From a bacterium (lineage in GTDB: Bacteria > Myxococcota_A > Polyangia > Nannocystales > Nannocystaceae): a stretch of 64,000 nt of DNA. How positions within the stretch are numbered: the stretch's first letter is position 1; the number at the start of each line of letters is the position of its first letter. The stretch covers positions 1-64,000 of the forward strand of contig JANSYI010000012.1 in the NCBI GenBank assembly GCA_024742475.1. The letters run 5' to 3'. The translations under genes were made by a program, and so were the position numbers. Below are positions 8,106 to 16,519 of the stretch, one piece after another. The notes under the pieces were generated by a model. That model saw only the letters and a program-made list of their open reading frames with translations, searched no databases and was not told where the DNA came from.

Positions 8106-9482
8106 GTGCCCGATCGTTCTGCGCTCGCACGTCTCCCCAAGGTCGACGCCGTGCTCGACGCCGAACCTCTGTGCGCCGCCCGCTGGCGACGCCCGCTGGC
8201 GCGCCGGGTCGTGCAGCGAGCGCTGGCCGATCTGAGGTCGGCCGTCCTCGACGGCAAGTCGGTCGACATCCCCGACGCCGCCGGGCTTGCGGCCACCGCC
8301 GCGGCCACCCTCGAGTCGTGGGTTCAGCCCCGCCCCCTGCGGGTCATCAACGCGACGGGCGTCATCCTCCACACCAACCTCGGCCGAGCGCCTCTCTCCC
8401 GGGCCTCGATCGACGCGATGGCCGACGCGGCGCGCTACTGCGACCTCGAGGTCGTCTTGGGCAGCGGCAAGCGGGGCTCTCGGTTCGCGTGGCTTCGGCC
8501 CTTCTTGTGCGCCGTGATGGGCGCGCAGGACGTGCACGTGGTCAACAACAACGCCGCGGCGCTGCTCCTCGCCTGCACGGTGCTGGGCACCCCCGGAGGG
8601 GTGGTCCTCTCTCGTGGGCAGATGGTCGAGATCGGCGACAGCTTTCGGGTGGCGACGATGGCGGGCGCGGGAGGGGTGCGGGTCGTTGCCGTGGGTAGCA
8701 CCAACCGGACGCATCTGCGGGACTACGCGCAGGCGCTCGACGGGGAAGGCCCCGACGCGGAGGGGGTCGCTGCGTCCGCGCTGCTGTGGTGTCACCAGAG
8801 CAACTTCACGCAGAACGGATACGTCAAGGAGGTCGGGCTGGCGGAGCTGTCCAAGCTCGCCAAGGCGCGAGGTATCCCGCTCATCGCCGACCTGGGCAGC
8901 GGGTCGCTCGGCGACGGGCTGCCCGCGATCGAGCCCACCATCGGCGAGTACCTCGAACAGGGCGTCGACGTGGTGCTGGCCAGCGGCGACAAGCTGCTCG
9001 GCGGGCCCCAGGCGGGCATCATCGCGGGCACGGCCGAATACGTGGAGCGCTGCCGCCGTTTCCCCATGGCGCGGGCGCTTCGGCCCGACAAGACGACGCT
9101 CGCGGCCTTGCACGCGACGTTCGCCGCGCATGCGCGCGAGGGCGTGCCCGACCTCCCGCTGCACGAGATGGTCGCGCGGGACGAGGCTGGCCTTCGTGCG
9201 CGCGCCGAGGCGATTCGGGCCGAGCTCGGCTGGGACGCCTCTGCCGTCGTGACCTTGCAAGCCGCGATCGGCGGCGGAAGCCTGCCTGGGGACACGATGG
9301 ACAGCGTCGGCTTGTGGGTGCCTTGCGCCAAGCCGGCGACGACCGCTCGAGTTCTCCGGCTGGGCTCGCCACCCATCGTAGGGCGGATCGAAGACGAGCG
9401 GCTCCTGCTCGACCTCCGCACCGTCGAGCGCGACGACGACCCGCGGCTGATCGAAGCCCTCGCTGCGCTGTCCGATGCCTGA
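8106..9482 (+). CDS. selA: L-seryl-tRNA(Sec) selenium transferase
   Basis: SelA converts seryl-tRNA(Sec) to selenocysteyl-tRNA using selenophosphate and PLP. The 458-residue protein starts at GTG and has the full family layout: a basic N-terminal domain (PKVDAVL), NATGVILHTNLGRAPLS at 82-98, HVVNNNAAA and the PLP-lysine motif ASGDKLLGGPQAG with Lys296 (E. coli Lys295). A TATAGA sequence six bases before the GTG may be a secondary promoter. It overlaps mutM by 8 bp. Together with selB at 14.4 kb it implies that this organism makes selenoproteins. No selC or selD is in the window. Confidence 0.95.
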   Translation: MPDRSALARLPKVDAVLDAEPLCAARWRRPLARRVVQRALADLRSAVLDGKSVDIPDAAGLAATAAATLESWVQPRPLRVINATGVILHTNLGRAPLSRASIDAMADAARYCDLEVVLGSGKRGSRFAWLRPFLCAVMGAQDVHVVNNNAAALLLACTVLGTPGGVVLSRGQMVEIGDSFRVATMAGAGGVRVVAVGSTNRTHLRDYAQALDGEGPDAEGVAASALLWCHQSNFTQNGYVKEVGLAELSKLAKARGIPLIADLGSGSLGDGLPAIEPTIGEYLEQGVDVVLASGDKLLGGPQAGIIAGTAEYVERCRRFPMARALRPDKTTLAALHATFAAHAREGVPDLPLHEMVARDEAGLRARAEAIRAELGWDASAVVTLQAAIGGGSLPGDTMDSVGLWVPCAKPATTARVLRLGSPPIVGRIEDERLLLDLRTVERDDDPRLIEALAALSDA

Positions 9483-10308
9483 GCTCCCCGAGGTCGAGTT
9501 CGGGCGGCGTCAGCTCGAGGCCGTGCTCGTGGGGGAGAGGCTGACGAGCGTCGCAGTCTTCGACGATCCGATCGTGTTCGAAGGCGTCTCGCCGGCACGG
9601 GTGGTCGCCGCGCTCGAGGGCGCCACGGTCAGGGCTGCGCGCCGCCGCGGAAAACACCTGTGGCTCGAGCTCGACCGTCGACCGTGGCCTCTGTTTCACT
9701 TCGGCATGACCGGGGGCTTTGCGACCCCCGACGGGTCGGGACTCCAGCTGCACACAGGCCCCGCGCTCGACGCCCAGTGGCCGCCACGCTTCGCGAAGAT
9801 CGTCCTCGAGACCGCCCGCGGGCGAGCGCTGTGCATGACCAACGCGCGCCGATTGGGGCGGATCCGTCTGCGACGCGACCCGCTGTGTGAGTCCCCGATT
9901 GCGGACCTGGGGTTCGACCCGCTGCTCGAGCCGCCCGACCCGTCCGACCTCTACGCCCGGCTGCAAGCGCGCCGGGGTATGCTCAAGGGGCTGCTGCTCG
10001 ACCAGCGCTTTGCGGCGGGGGTGGGCAACTGGGTCGCCGACGAGGTCCTGCACGCTGCCAGACTCGACCCTCGGCGCAAGGCAAACACGTTGGGCCCCGC
10101 CGAGGCCGAGCGTCTTGCGGAGGCGCTGACCTCCATCACGAAAAAAGCGGTCGACGCCGATGCCGACGCCGACCGCTACCCAGGTCACTGGCTGTTCCAC
10201 CAGCGCTGGGCCCCGGCAGAAGGACTGACAACCCCAGCCGGAGACTCCATCGAGTTCCTCACGCTTTCGGGACGAGCGACAGCGTGGGTCCCCGCGCTAC
10301 AGAAATAG
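9475..10308 (+). CDS. mutM: Formamidopyrimidine-DNA glycosylase, zincless-finger variant
   Basis: A bifunctional glycosylase/AP lyase that removes oxidised purines such as 8-oxoguanine. 277 residues. The N-terminus is MPELPEVE, with catalytic Pro2 and Glu3, Lys60 sits in the RRGKHLW motif, and the H2TH region includes LLLDQRFAAGVGNWVADEVL. In ordinary MutM the C-terminus is a four-cysteine zinc finger; here residues 240-277 have none of those cysteines yet keep the finger's SGRATAWVP arginine (Arg267). That resembles the zincless finger of NEIL1 and plant FPG. It overlaps selA by 8 bp and ends 2 bp before a convergent gene. Confidence 0.9.
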   Translation: MPELPEVEFGRRQLEAVLVGERLTSVAVFDDPIVFEGVSPARVVAALEGATVRAARRRGKHLWLELDRRPWPLFHFGMTGGFATPDGSGLQLHTGPALDAQWPPRFAKIVLETARGRALCMTNARRLGRIRLRRDPLCESPIADLGFDPLLEPPDPSDLYARLQARRGMLKGLLLDQRFAAGVGNWVADEVLHAARLDPRRKANTLGPAEAERLAEALTSITKKAVDADADADRYPGHWLFHQRWAPAEGLTTPAGDSIEFLTLSGRATAWVPALQK

Positions 10309-10310
10309 TG

Positions 10311-11570
10311 CTACTCGCCGTAGACCCACATCTCGCCGCCGCCGCCGCCAACGACCATCTCGCCGCTGTCGAACATCCACACGGCCGACAGCGCATTCGC
10401 GCCTTCGGGGGTGATGTCTTCGAAGGTCCGGCCGCCGTCTTCGCTGATGACGACGAACCCACCCTCGGCCGTCGGGATCTTCTCGCCGACCATCACGACG
10501 GTGTCGCCGATGACGTGGATGTCGTTGACGCCGGCCTGGTAGTCCAGCCCGGAGTCGAACAGCTCGATCTTCTCCCAGTTCGCGCCGTCGTAGGGGTCGG
10601 CGCCATCGACGAGGTAGATGAGCGGGAACCGCTCGCTCTGGTCGTGTCCGGCCACGATGATGTGCTGGTCGTCCCAGATGTGCATGTCGAGCAGCTCGCC
10701 GTCGCGCGTCTCGGGCTGCAGCTCGACGGTGTGGAAGTGGAACGTCGCGCCGTCGAGCTGCGAGGGGAGGTGCACCCGGGCGGGGTCGTTGATCAGGCTA
10801 CCGACCGCGTAGAAGCGGTTGTCGTGGGCCTTGATGCGGCGCACCTGGAAGCTGCCCGCGTCGGGGTCGGAGAGCAGCTCCTCGCTCAGCGAAGGCACCT
10901 CTTCGAACTCGCCCCCGGCGGGGCGGTACGCGGCGGTCGTGCCCGTGAGCGAGTCGACGAGCATCTGGCCGTCCTCGGTGATCGCGGCGTTCTCGGCCTG
11001 GTTGACCGCGAGGAACGCGTTGTTGCTCGGCGTGTAGAGGCCGGTGGCGTTGATCATGCCGCCTTCGTCGAAGCTCCATACCGGGTAGCCGTCGAGCTGA
11101 TGGATGCCCGCGCCGTAGAGCACGCCGTCGGGTCCGCGGCGAATGTCCATGATGCGAACCTCGTTGAAGCGGATGTTGTCTTCGAAGGTGACGCCGCCGT
11201 CGGTGGTCGTGAACAGGCCTTCGCCGGACGCGTTCTCTCCGCAGCCGACGAATCCCGTGTCGCGGTCGTCGAACCACAGTGCGTTCGTCTCCGAGCCGCC
11301 GCACGGTCCGGCCAGCTCGCTCCACGAAAGCGGGCCGACGGTGCCGCCGGTCTCGTCGCTCGACGAGCCGGTGTCGTCGCTGTCGGAGGTCTCTCCGGTG
11401 GTCCCCTCGGTGGTCTCGCCGGTGGTCGCAGGGTCGGTGGTGCCGGGATCGCCGGTCTCGGCCGAAGACGTGGAGCCGCCGCTGCTGGCGGTCGTCTCTT
11501 CTTCTTCGGCGGGGTCGCACGCGGTCAGCAGGAACAGGGCGGCAAGGGGTGCAATGGTCAGTCGTTTCAT
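10311..11570 (-). CDS. Lipoprotein with BNR-type beta-propeller repeats
   Basis: 419 residues. The start at 11570 is supported by a G-rich ribosome-binding region (GGGGCGAG). The signal peptide ends in the lipobox LLTAC, and the mature protein begins with an Asp/Glu/Thr/Ser/Gly-rich linker of about 60 residues. The rest contains repeats of the Asp-box (BNR) type: FTTTDGGVTFE, VISEDGGRTFE and related strands. These are typical of beta-propellers such as the Vps10/sialidase superfamily. No sialidase active-site residues are evident. Probably anchored to the outer membrane and exposed; ligand unknown. It converges on mutM with a 2 bp gap. Confidence 0.75.
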   Translation of the reverse strand: MKRLTIAPLAALFLLTACDPAEEEETTASSGGSTSSAETGDPGTTDPATTGETTEGTTGETSDSDDTGSSSDETGGTVGPLSWSELAGPCGGSETNALWFDDRDTGFVGCGENASGEGLFTTTDGGVTFEDNIRFNEVRIMDIRRGPDGVLYGAGIHQLDGYPVWSFDEGGMINATGLYTPSNNAFLAVNQAENAAITEDGQMLVDSLTGTTAAYRPAGGEFEEVPSLSEELLSDPDAGSFQVRRIKAHDNRFYAVGSLINDPARVHLPSQLDGATFHFHTVELQPETRDGELLDMHIWDDQHIIVAGHDQSERFPLIYLVDGADPYDGANWEKIELFDSGLDYQAGVNDIHVIGDTVVMVGEKIPTAEGGFVVISEDGGRTFEDITPEGANALSAVWMFDSGEMVVGGGGGEMWVYGE

Positions 11571-11668
11571 GGTCTCGCCCCGGAAGAGTCCGAGACCGGC
11601 TCGCCGGATCATCGGCGGCGCGCTTTTTTTTTCGGATTGGCCCTCCGCGCCCGAGAACGGCCATCTGC

Positions 11669-11674
11669 TATCCT
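11669..11674 (+). promoter_or_regulatory. -10 box TATCCT, 6 nt before ATG 11681
   Basis: TATCCT followed by exactly 6 nt and the ATG of the small lipoprotein; no room for a ribosome-binding site. Leaderless-type promoter. Confidence 0.55.
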
Positions 11675-11680
11675 GAGCGC

Positions 11681-11893
11681 ATGGCGCACACCAGGATCGT
11701 TCGTTGGGGGGTCGTGATTGCGTTCGGCGTGGGGCTGGCGGTGGGCTGCTCCAAGAACGGCCGGGGGACGCAGGATCCCAACGCCTGCATGCGCGCATGC
11801 GACCAGGAGGAGTGCGAGTTTCACGCGTCCTCCGTCGGCGACAACGATGCCTATCTCGAGTGCCTCGAGGGCTGTCAGGAAGAGTGCGGGTAG
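11681..11893 (+). CDS. Small cysteine-rich lipoprotein
   Basis: 70 residues. A basic N-terminus (MAHTRIVRW) and hydrophobic core lead to the lipobox GLAVGC, so the mature protein is about 45 residues. It holds six further cysteines spaced as CMRACDQEEC and CLEGCQEEC, a pattern that suggests a small disulfide-linked helical hairpin. The start is fixed by a leaderless-type promoter 6 nt upstream. Twenty bases later pyrC begins on the same strand. No homologous family is recognised; function unknown. Confidence 0.7.
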   Translation: MAHTRIVRWGVVIAFGVGLAVGCSKNGRGTQDPNACMRACDQEECEFHASSVGDNDAYLECLEGCQEECG

Positions 11894-11913
11894 CCGCCTG
11901 ATACAACCCCCGC

Positions 11914-12954
11914 GTGACCGAGACGCTCACGATCGATCGACCCGACGATTGGCACCTGCATCTGCGCGACGGTGATCGGCTCGCGCAGACCGTGCCCGCC
12001 ACCGCGAGGACGTTCGCCCGGGCGATCGTGATGCCCAACCTCAAGCCGCCGGTCGCCACGGTCGAGCAGGCCAAGGCCTATCGCGGGCGGATCCTCGAGG
12101 CGCTGCCCAGCGGCGCGCGATTCGAGCCCTTGATGACGCTGTATCTGACGCCCTCGACGTCGCCCTCGGAGATCCACAAGGCCGCGGCCGACCCTCACGT
12201 GCACGGCGTGAAGCTCTATCCGGCCGGCGCCACGACCAACGCCGAAGCGGGCGTCACGGACCTCGACGCGAGCGCCGACGTCTTCGAGGCGATGCAGGAG
12301 TCCGGGCTTCCGCTGCTGATCCACGGGGAGTCGATCGGCGCGCACGATGACGTTTTCGACCGCGAGGCCATCTTTCTTCGCGACACGCTCGCGCCGCTCG
12401 TCGGGCGGTTCCCCCGGCTGCGCATCGTGGTCGAGCACATCACGACGCAGGACGCCGTCCGTTTCGTCGAGTCCGCTCCCGCCCACGTCGGCGCCACGAT
12501 CACCGCGCACCACCTGCTCTTCGACCGAAACGCGATCTTCGAAGGGGGCATCCGTCCGCACATGTACTGCTTGCCGATCCTCAAGCGGGCCAAGCACCGC
12601 GACGCGCTGCTGTCCGCGGCGACCGGCGGCAACCCGAAGTTCTTCTTGGGCACCGACAGCGCTCCGCATGCCCAGGGCGACAAGCAGAGCGCGTGCGGCT
12701 GCGCCGGCATCTTCACGGCGCACGCGGCGATAGAGCTCTACGCCGAAGCGTTCGAGTCCGTGTCGGCGCTCGACCGGCTCGAGGGGTTCGCGAGCCACCA
12801 CGGCCCCGACTTCTACGGCCTGCCGCGCAACACCTCTCGCATCACGCTGCGTCGCACACCGCAGTCGGTCCCGGACACGCTCCCGTTGGGCGATACGCAC
12901 ATGGTCCCGCTGCGGGCCGGCGGGCGCATCGCGTGGTCGGTCGCCTCGGCATGA
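11914..12954 (+). CDS. pyrC: Dihydroorotase
   Basis: Catalyses the reversible cyclisation of carbamoyl aspartate to dihydroorotate in pyrimidine synthesis. 346 residues from GTG, the length of the single-domain E. coli-type PyrC. Visible motifs are DDWHLHLRDG (the HxH zinc ligands), MPNLKPP, GVKLYPAGATTN with the lysine that becomes carboxylated, IHGE, VEHITT, ITAHHL and FFLGTDSAPH with the catalytic Asp. It follows the small lipoprotein by 20 bp. The gene stands apart from the other pyr genes. Confidence 0.95.
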   Translation: MTETLTIDRPDDWHLHLRDGDRLAQTVPATARTFARAIVMPNLKPPVATVEQAKAYRGRILEALPSGARFEPLMTLYLTPSTSPSEIHKAAADPHVHGVKLYPAGATTNAEAGVTDLDASADVFEAMQESGLPLLIHGESIGAHDDVFDREAIFLRDTLAPLVGRFPRLRIVVEHITTQDAVRFVESAPAHVGATITAHHLLFDRNAIFEGGIRPHMYCLPILKRAKHRDALLSAATGGNPKFFLGTDSAPHAQGDKQSACGCAGIFTAHAAIELYAEAFESVSALDRLEGFASHHGPDFYGLPRNTSRITLRRTPQSVPDTLPLGDTHMVPLRAGGRIAWSVASA

Positions 12955-13011
12955 CGAATCCGCAGCCTCGGCCGGTTTGAAGTCCGCCTCGGGCTCCCGC
13001 ATGCTGCTGGC

Positions 13012-14418
13012 ATGGAGGCACGGTCGCGTGACACGCCCATCGAGGTGACCAGGATCGGGGCCGTCGGTCGGGGGGTGCCCGGCGAGCGACCCCCGGGTCC
13101 CAAGGAGATCCCGCTCGTGGGCAACCCGCGGATCTTCGAGCGCGACTCGTTGGCTGCGTTCATCGACACGGCGCGCACCTATGGCGACACCGTCAGCTAC
13201 CACATCGGCCCGCAGCTGGTGTTCCTGCTGACCCACCCCGACGACATCGCCCAGGTCGTGTTGGGAGAGCAGTCCAAGTTCATGAAGGGCGCGCTCACGC
13301 ACGAGTTGTCGGGCTTCCTCGGCCGGGGGCTCGTGACCAGCGAGGGCCGATTCTGGCGTCGCCAGAGGAAGATCGCCGCGCCCTCGTTCACGCGCCGACA
13401 CATCGAGAAGTTCGCCGACACGATGGTCGTCTGCAGCCGCCGCGCGCTGGGCACGATGCACCCAGGCGTTCGCAACGTGCACGTCGACATGATGGAGATG
13501 ACGCTCGATATCGTGCTCGAGACGGTCTTTGGCCACGCCGAGGTCCCCGACATCAGCGCGGTGGGGCCGCTGGTCGAGACGATGATGGAGGGGTTTCACC
13601 GCGCGTACCTGAGCTGGCGCAGGCTGCTCCCTCGCTTGGCGATGAAGCGGACGCACGACGCGCTCGCCGACGCGCGTGTGCAGCTCGACGAGATCTTCTA
13701 CGGCATCATCAAGCAGCGACGCGCGCAGGCCGACTACGGTGATGACCTGCTCGGTCGCCTGCTCGCCGCACGCGACGACGACGGCACGGGCATGACCGAC
13801 GAGCAGGTGCGCGACGAGGTCGCGACCATCTTCTTGGCCGGCCACGAGACGACGGCGCTGTCGCTGTCGTTCGCGATGCTGCTGCTGGCCGAGCACCCCG
13901 ACGCGCAAGCACGCGCGCGGGCCGAGGTGGACCAGGTCCTGGGTGAACGTCCCGCGACGATGCAGGACGTGCGCCGCCTGCCCTACGTCGAGGCCGTGCT
14001 CAAGGAGTCGATGCGGGTGTTGCCGCCGGTGTATCTCTTTGGCCGGGAGGCGCTCGAAGACGTCGAGATTGCCGGGTGGGTCATACCCCGCGGCACCCAG
14101 GTGCTCACGCCGGTCTGCGCGATTCACAAGGACGCCCGTTGGTACGACGACCCCGACCGCTTCGTGCCCGAGCGCTGGCTCGACGGCCTCGCCGACCGCC
14201 TGCCCAAGTACGCCTACCTTCCCTTCGGCGCGGGCGCTCGCGTGTGCGTAGGCAACCACTTCGCGATGCTGGAGGGCATCTTGGGGCTGGCCACGCTGCT
14301 GCAGCGGCTGGAGTTCGCACCCGATCCCGACTTCGAGCTGCAGCTACTCACCTCGGTCACGCTGCGCCCCAAGGGCGGCGTGAGCGTCCGGGTGTCGCGA
14401 CGACGCGACAGGGCGTGA
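13012..14418 (+). CDS. Cytochrome P450
   Basis: A 468-residue heme-thiolate monooxygenase. The I-helix oxygen-binding motif is AGHETT (276-281), followed by the ExxR motif KESMR, the FVPERW meander and the heme loop FGAGARVCVG, with heme ligand Cys412. The GPKEIPLVGNP start is typical of CYP102/CYP110-like and long-chain substrate P450s, but the substrate cannot be read from sequence. No ferredoxin or reductase gene is adjacent and no biosynthetic cluster surrounds it. It ends 8 bp before the convergent selB stop. Confidence 0.92.
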   Translation: MEARSRDTPIEVTRIGAVGRGVPGERPPGPKEIPLVGNPRIFERDSLAAFIDTARTYGDTVSYHIGPQLVFLLTHPDDIAQVVLGEQSKFMKGALTHELSGFLGRGLVTSEGRFWRRQRKIAAPSFTRRHIEKFADTMVVCSRRALGTMHPGVRNVHVDMMEMTLDIVLETVFGHAEVPDISAVGPLVETMMEGFHRAYLSWRRLLPRLAMKRTHDALADARVQLDEIFYGIIKQRRAQADYGDDLLGRLLAARDDDGTGMTDEQVRDEVATIFLAGHETTALSLSFAMLLLAEHPDAQARARAEVDQVLGERPATMQDVRRLPYVEAVLKESMRVLPPVYLFGREALEDVEIAGWVIPRGTQVLTPVCAIHKDARWYDDPDRFVPERWLDGLADRLPKYAYLPFGAGARVCVGNHFAMLEGILGLATLLQRLEFAPDPDFELQLLTSVTLRPKGGVSVRVSRRRDRA

Positions 14419-14425
14419 GTGACAC

Positions 14426-16432
14426 CTACGCCCGGGGACCGGGGATGCGCTCGTCGCCCTTGCGGACCGTGATCTGCAGCTGGTCGAAGTGCTCCATCAG
14501 CGGCACCGCGAACTTTCGGCTGAGCCCGGTCATGGCCTTGAGGGCCTGGACGTCGATCGTTCCTTCGGACTGCAAGTGCGCGCGAACGCCCTCGAGCAGC
14601 GTCTCGTGGCTCTGCTTGCTGAAGGAGAGATCGGCGGTGACGCGAACGAGCCGGCCCGTGCGCTGCAGCCCGCTGACCAGCTCGAGCACCTCGGCCGCGG
14701 GCATGCCGAGCGTCTCGCCGACCACCTTGAGCGTGGGCGGCTTGTTGCCTGCGGCCTCGTAGAGGTCGAACACGTTCTTCATGCGCGGTGGGAGCTCGCC
14801 CTGCGCCGAGAGCCCCTTGCCGGGGCGCGCGAGGGTGCCAGCCTCGTCGACGGCTCGCAGGGCACCGCGCCCGATGGCGCGATCGATCGCCTCGCCGGCC
14901 ACGTCGGCCGCGATGCGCTTGCCGAGCGCGGCTTCGAGGGCAGGCCGCGGCATCCCGGTCTTGAGGGGTTGCGCGCCGTGAAACTTGTCGACCGCCGAGA
15001 TCGCGGTGTCGATCAGCGCACGCACGGCGGAGTCCTCGACGTAGCGATCCTTGCCGAGCCGGGTCGCGAAGGGCTTCTTTCCCTTGAGCAGCGGGTCGAC
15101 CGCGGAGCGCACGTCGTCCAGACCGCTGCGCCGTGACAGCGCCTTCTCATCGATGCCCATCGTCCCCGCGTCGACGATGAGCGCGGACAGCTGCGCCCGC
15201 GGATCGTCTCCGTGCAGCGCTCGCCCCAGCGCGATCCACCGGGGCCGCTGTCCGCGACCTTGGGAAGGCTCGGGGTCGAGCACCTCGCCCCCGCCGATCG
15301 TGCGCCCCTGATGGTCCTCGGACGGATCCGAGAACGCGCGCACGACGACCCGGGCGCCGCGCCAGACGGGGATGGGGGCCTCGAGTCGCAGACGGACGAG
15401 GCCCTCTCGACCGCTCTCGATCACGACGTCGCCCTCGCTTGCGGTGTCGCCTTCGACAGGCTCGACGAAGAGCGGGTCGAGCTTGCCCGTGGTGTGGGCG
15501 GTGCCGATGCACACCTGCAGGGAGCTGCCCGACTTCCAGGGGGCTCCGTGGGTTGGCAGGTGCTGCAGCCACGCGTGCACGACGGACTGTCGCGACACCG
15601 CGTCGCCCGCGGTCAGCACGTCACCGCGCGAGAGTTCCTTCGTGTCGACCCCGCCGAGGTTGAGCGCGATGCGTGAGCCGGCGCCGATGCGATCCTGTGC
15701 GCCTCCGCGGACCTGGGCCGCGCGGGTCCGCAGCGCTCGCGAATCCCGGTCGCTGCCCACCGGCTCGAGCCGCAGCGGTGTCTCCTTGCCTACGTCGACG
15801 ACGCCTCGCATGAGCGTCCCGGTGACGACGGTGCCGTGCCCTCGAATCGAGAACACCCGGTCCAGCGGGAGAATGGGGTCACCCTTGGTCCCGCGTCGGG
15901 GGATCTTCTCGATGAGCTTCACCAACGTCGACTTCAGGGTGTCGAGGCCGTCCTTGGTGTGGGCGCTGCACGGCACGATGACCGACTCCTCGAAGATGGT
16001 GCCCTCGAGCGCCTCACGCACGTCGTCGGCGGCGAGCTCGATGGCTTCTTCGTCTCCTTCGAGCCGGTCGATCTTGCTCAGCGCGACCACCCCGTGACGC
16101 ACGCCCAGTAGGCGACACACGTTGATGTGTTCGCGTGTCTGCGGCATCACGCCGTCCTCGGCGGAGACCACCAAGATGACCGCGTCGATGCCTCCGGCCC
16201 CGGCGACCATCGTCCGCACGAAGTTCTCATGGCCAGGCACGTCGACGATCGAGGCCTCGAGACCGCTCTTGATCGCCCAGGGCGCGAAGCCAAGCTCGAT
16301 CGTGATGCCGCGGCGCTTCTCTTCGGGAAGTCGGTCGGTGTCGGTGCCGGTGAGGGCACGGACCAGCGACGTCTTGCCGTGGTCGATGTGCCCGGCGGTC
16401 CCCAGGACCAGCGAGCGCGGGGCTTTGGCCAT
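14426..16432 (-). CDS. selB: Selenocysteine-specific elongation factor SelB
   Basis: Delivers selenocysteyl-tRNA to the ribosome at UGA codons marked by a SECIS hairpin. 668 residues from ATG 16432. The GTPase domain has GTAGHIDHGKTSL (11-23), DVPGHENFV and SKID. EF-Tu-like barrels follow, and the C-terminal third carries winged-helix modules that bind SECIS RNA (ending FAVPLMEHFDQLQITVRKGDERIPG). It is on the opposite strand from selA, about 5 kb away, rather than in a selAB operon. No tRNA-Sec gene was found nearby. Confidence 0.95.
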   Translation of the reverse strand: MAKAPRSLVLGTAGHIDHGKTSLVRALTGTDTDRLPEEKRRGITIELGFAPWAIKSGLEASIVDVPGHENFVRTMVAGAGGIDAVILVVSAEDGVMPQTREHINVCRLLGVRHGVVALSKIDRLEGDEEAIELAADDVREALEGTIFEESVIVPCSAHTKDGLDTLKSTLVKLIEKIPRRGTKGDPILPLDRVFSIRGHGTVVTGTLMRGVVDVGKETPLRLEPVGSDRDSRALRTRAAQVRGGAQDRIGAGSRIALNLGGVDTKELSRGDVLTAGDAVSRQSVVHAWLQHLPTHGAPWKSGSSLQVCIGTAHTTGKLDPLFVEPVEGDTASEGDVVIESGREGLVRLRLEAPIPVWRGARVVVRAFSDPSEDHQGRTIGGGEVLDPEPSQGRGQRPRWIALGRALHGDDPRAQLSALIVDAGTMGIDEKALSRRSGLDDVRSAVDPLLKGKKPFATRLGKDRYVEDSAVRALIDTAISAVDKFHGAQPLKTGMPRPALEAALGKRIAADVAGEAIDRAIGRGALRAVDEAGTLARPGKGLSAQGELPPRMKNVFDLYEAAGNKPPTLKVVGETLGMPAAEVLELVSGLQRTGRLVRVTADLSFSKQSHETLLEGVRAHLQSEGTIDVQALKAMTGLSRKFAVPLMEHFDQLQITVRKGDERIPGPRA

Positions 16433-16506
16433 GCGCGGCAGTGTCGTCCGCGGAGCCGCCGCGGACAACCCGTGTGTGTTGCTGTGTCCGGCCGCGCTCG
16501 GGGTGC

Positions 16507-16512
16507 TACCCT
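16507..16512 (+). promoter_or_regulatory. -10 box TACCCT, 7 nt before ATG 16520
   Basis: TANNNT hexamer 7 nt before the kinase ATG, in the short divergent space between selB and the kinase gene. Confidence 0.45.
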
Positions 16513-16519
16513 GCGGAGC

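Noticed and set aside
11622..11631. Nine-base T run as a terminator
   Set aside because: No stable stem directly precedes it on either strand, and it lies between divergent genes.
11900..11913. Leaderless -10 box before pyrC (GATACAAC)
   Set aside because: It is at the right distance but lacks the final T of TANNNT, so I left it out of the count.
13012..14418. Biosynthetic gene cluster around the P450
   Set aside because: The neighbours are pyrC and selB; there is no synthase, transferase or transporter nearby.
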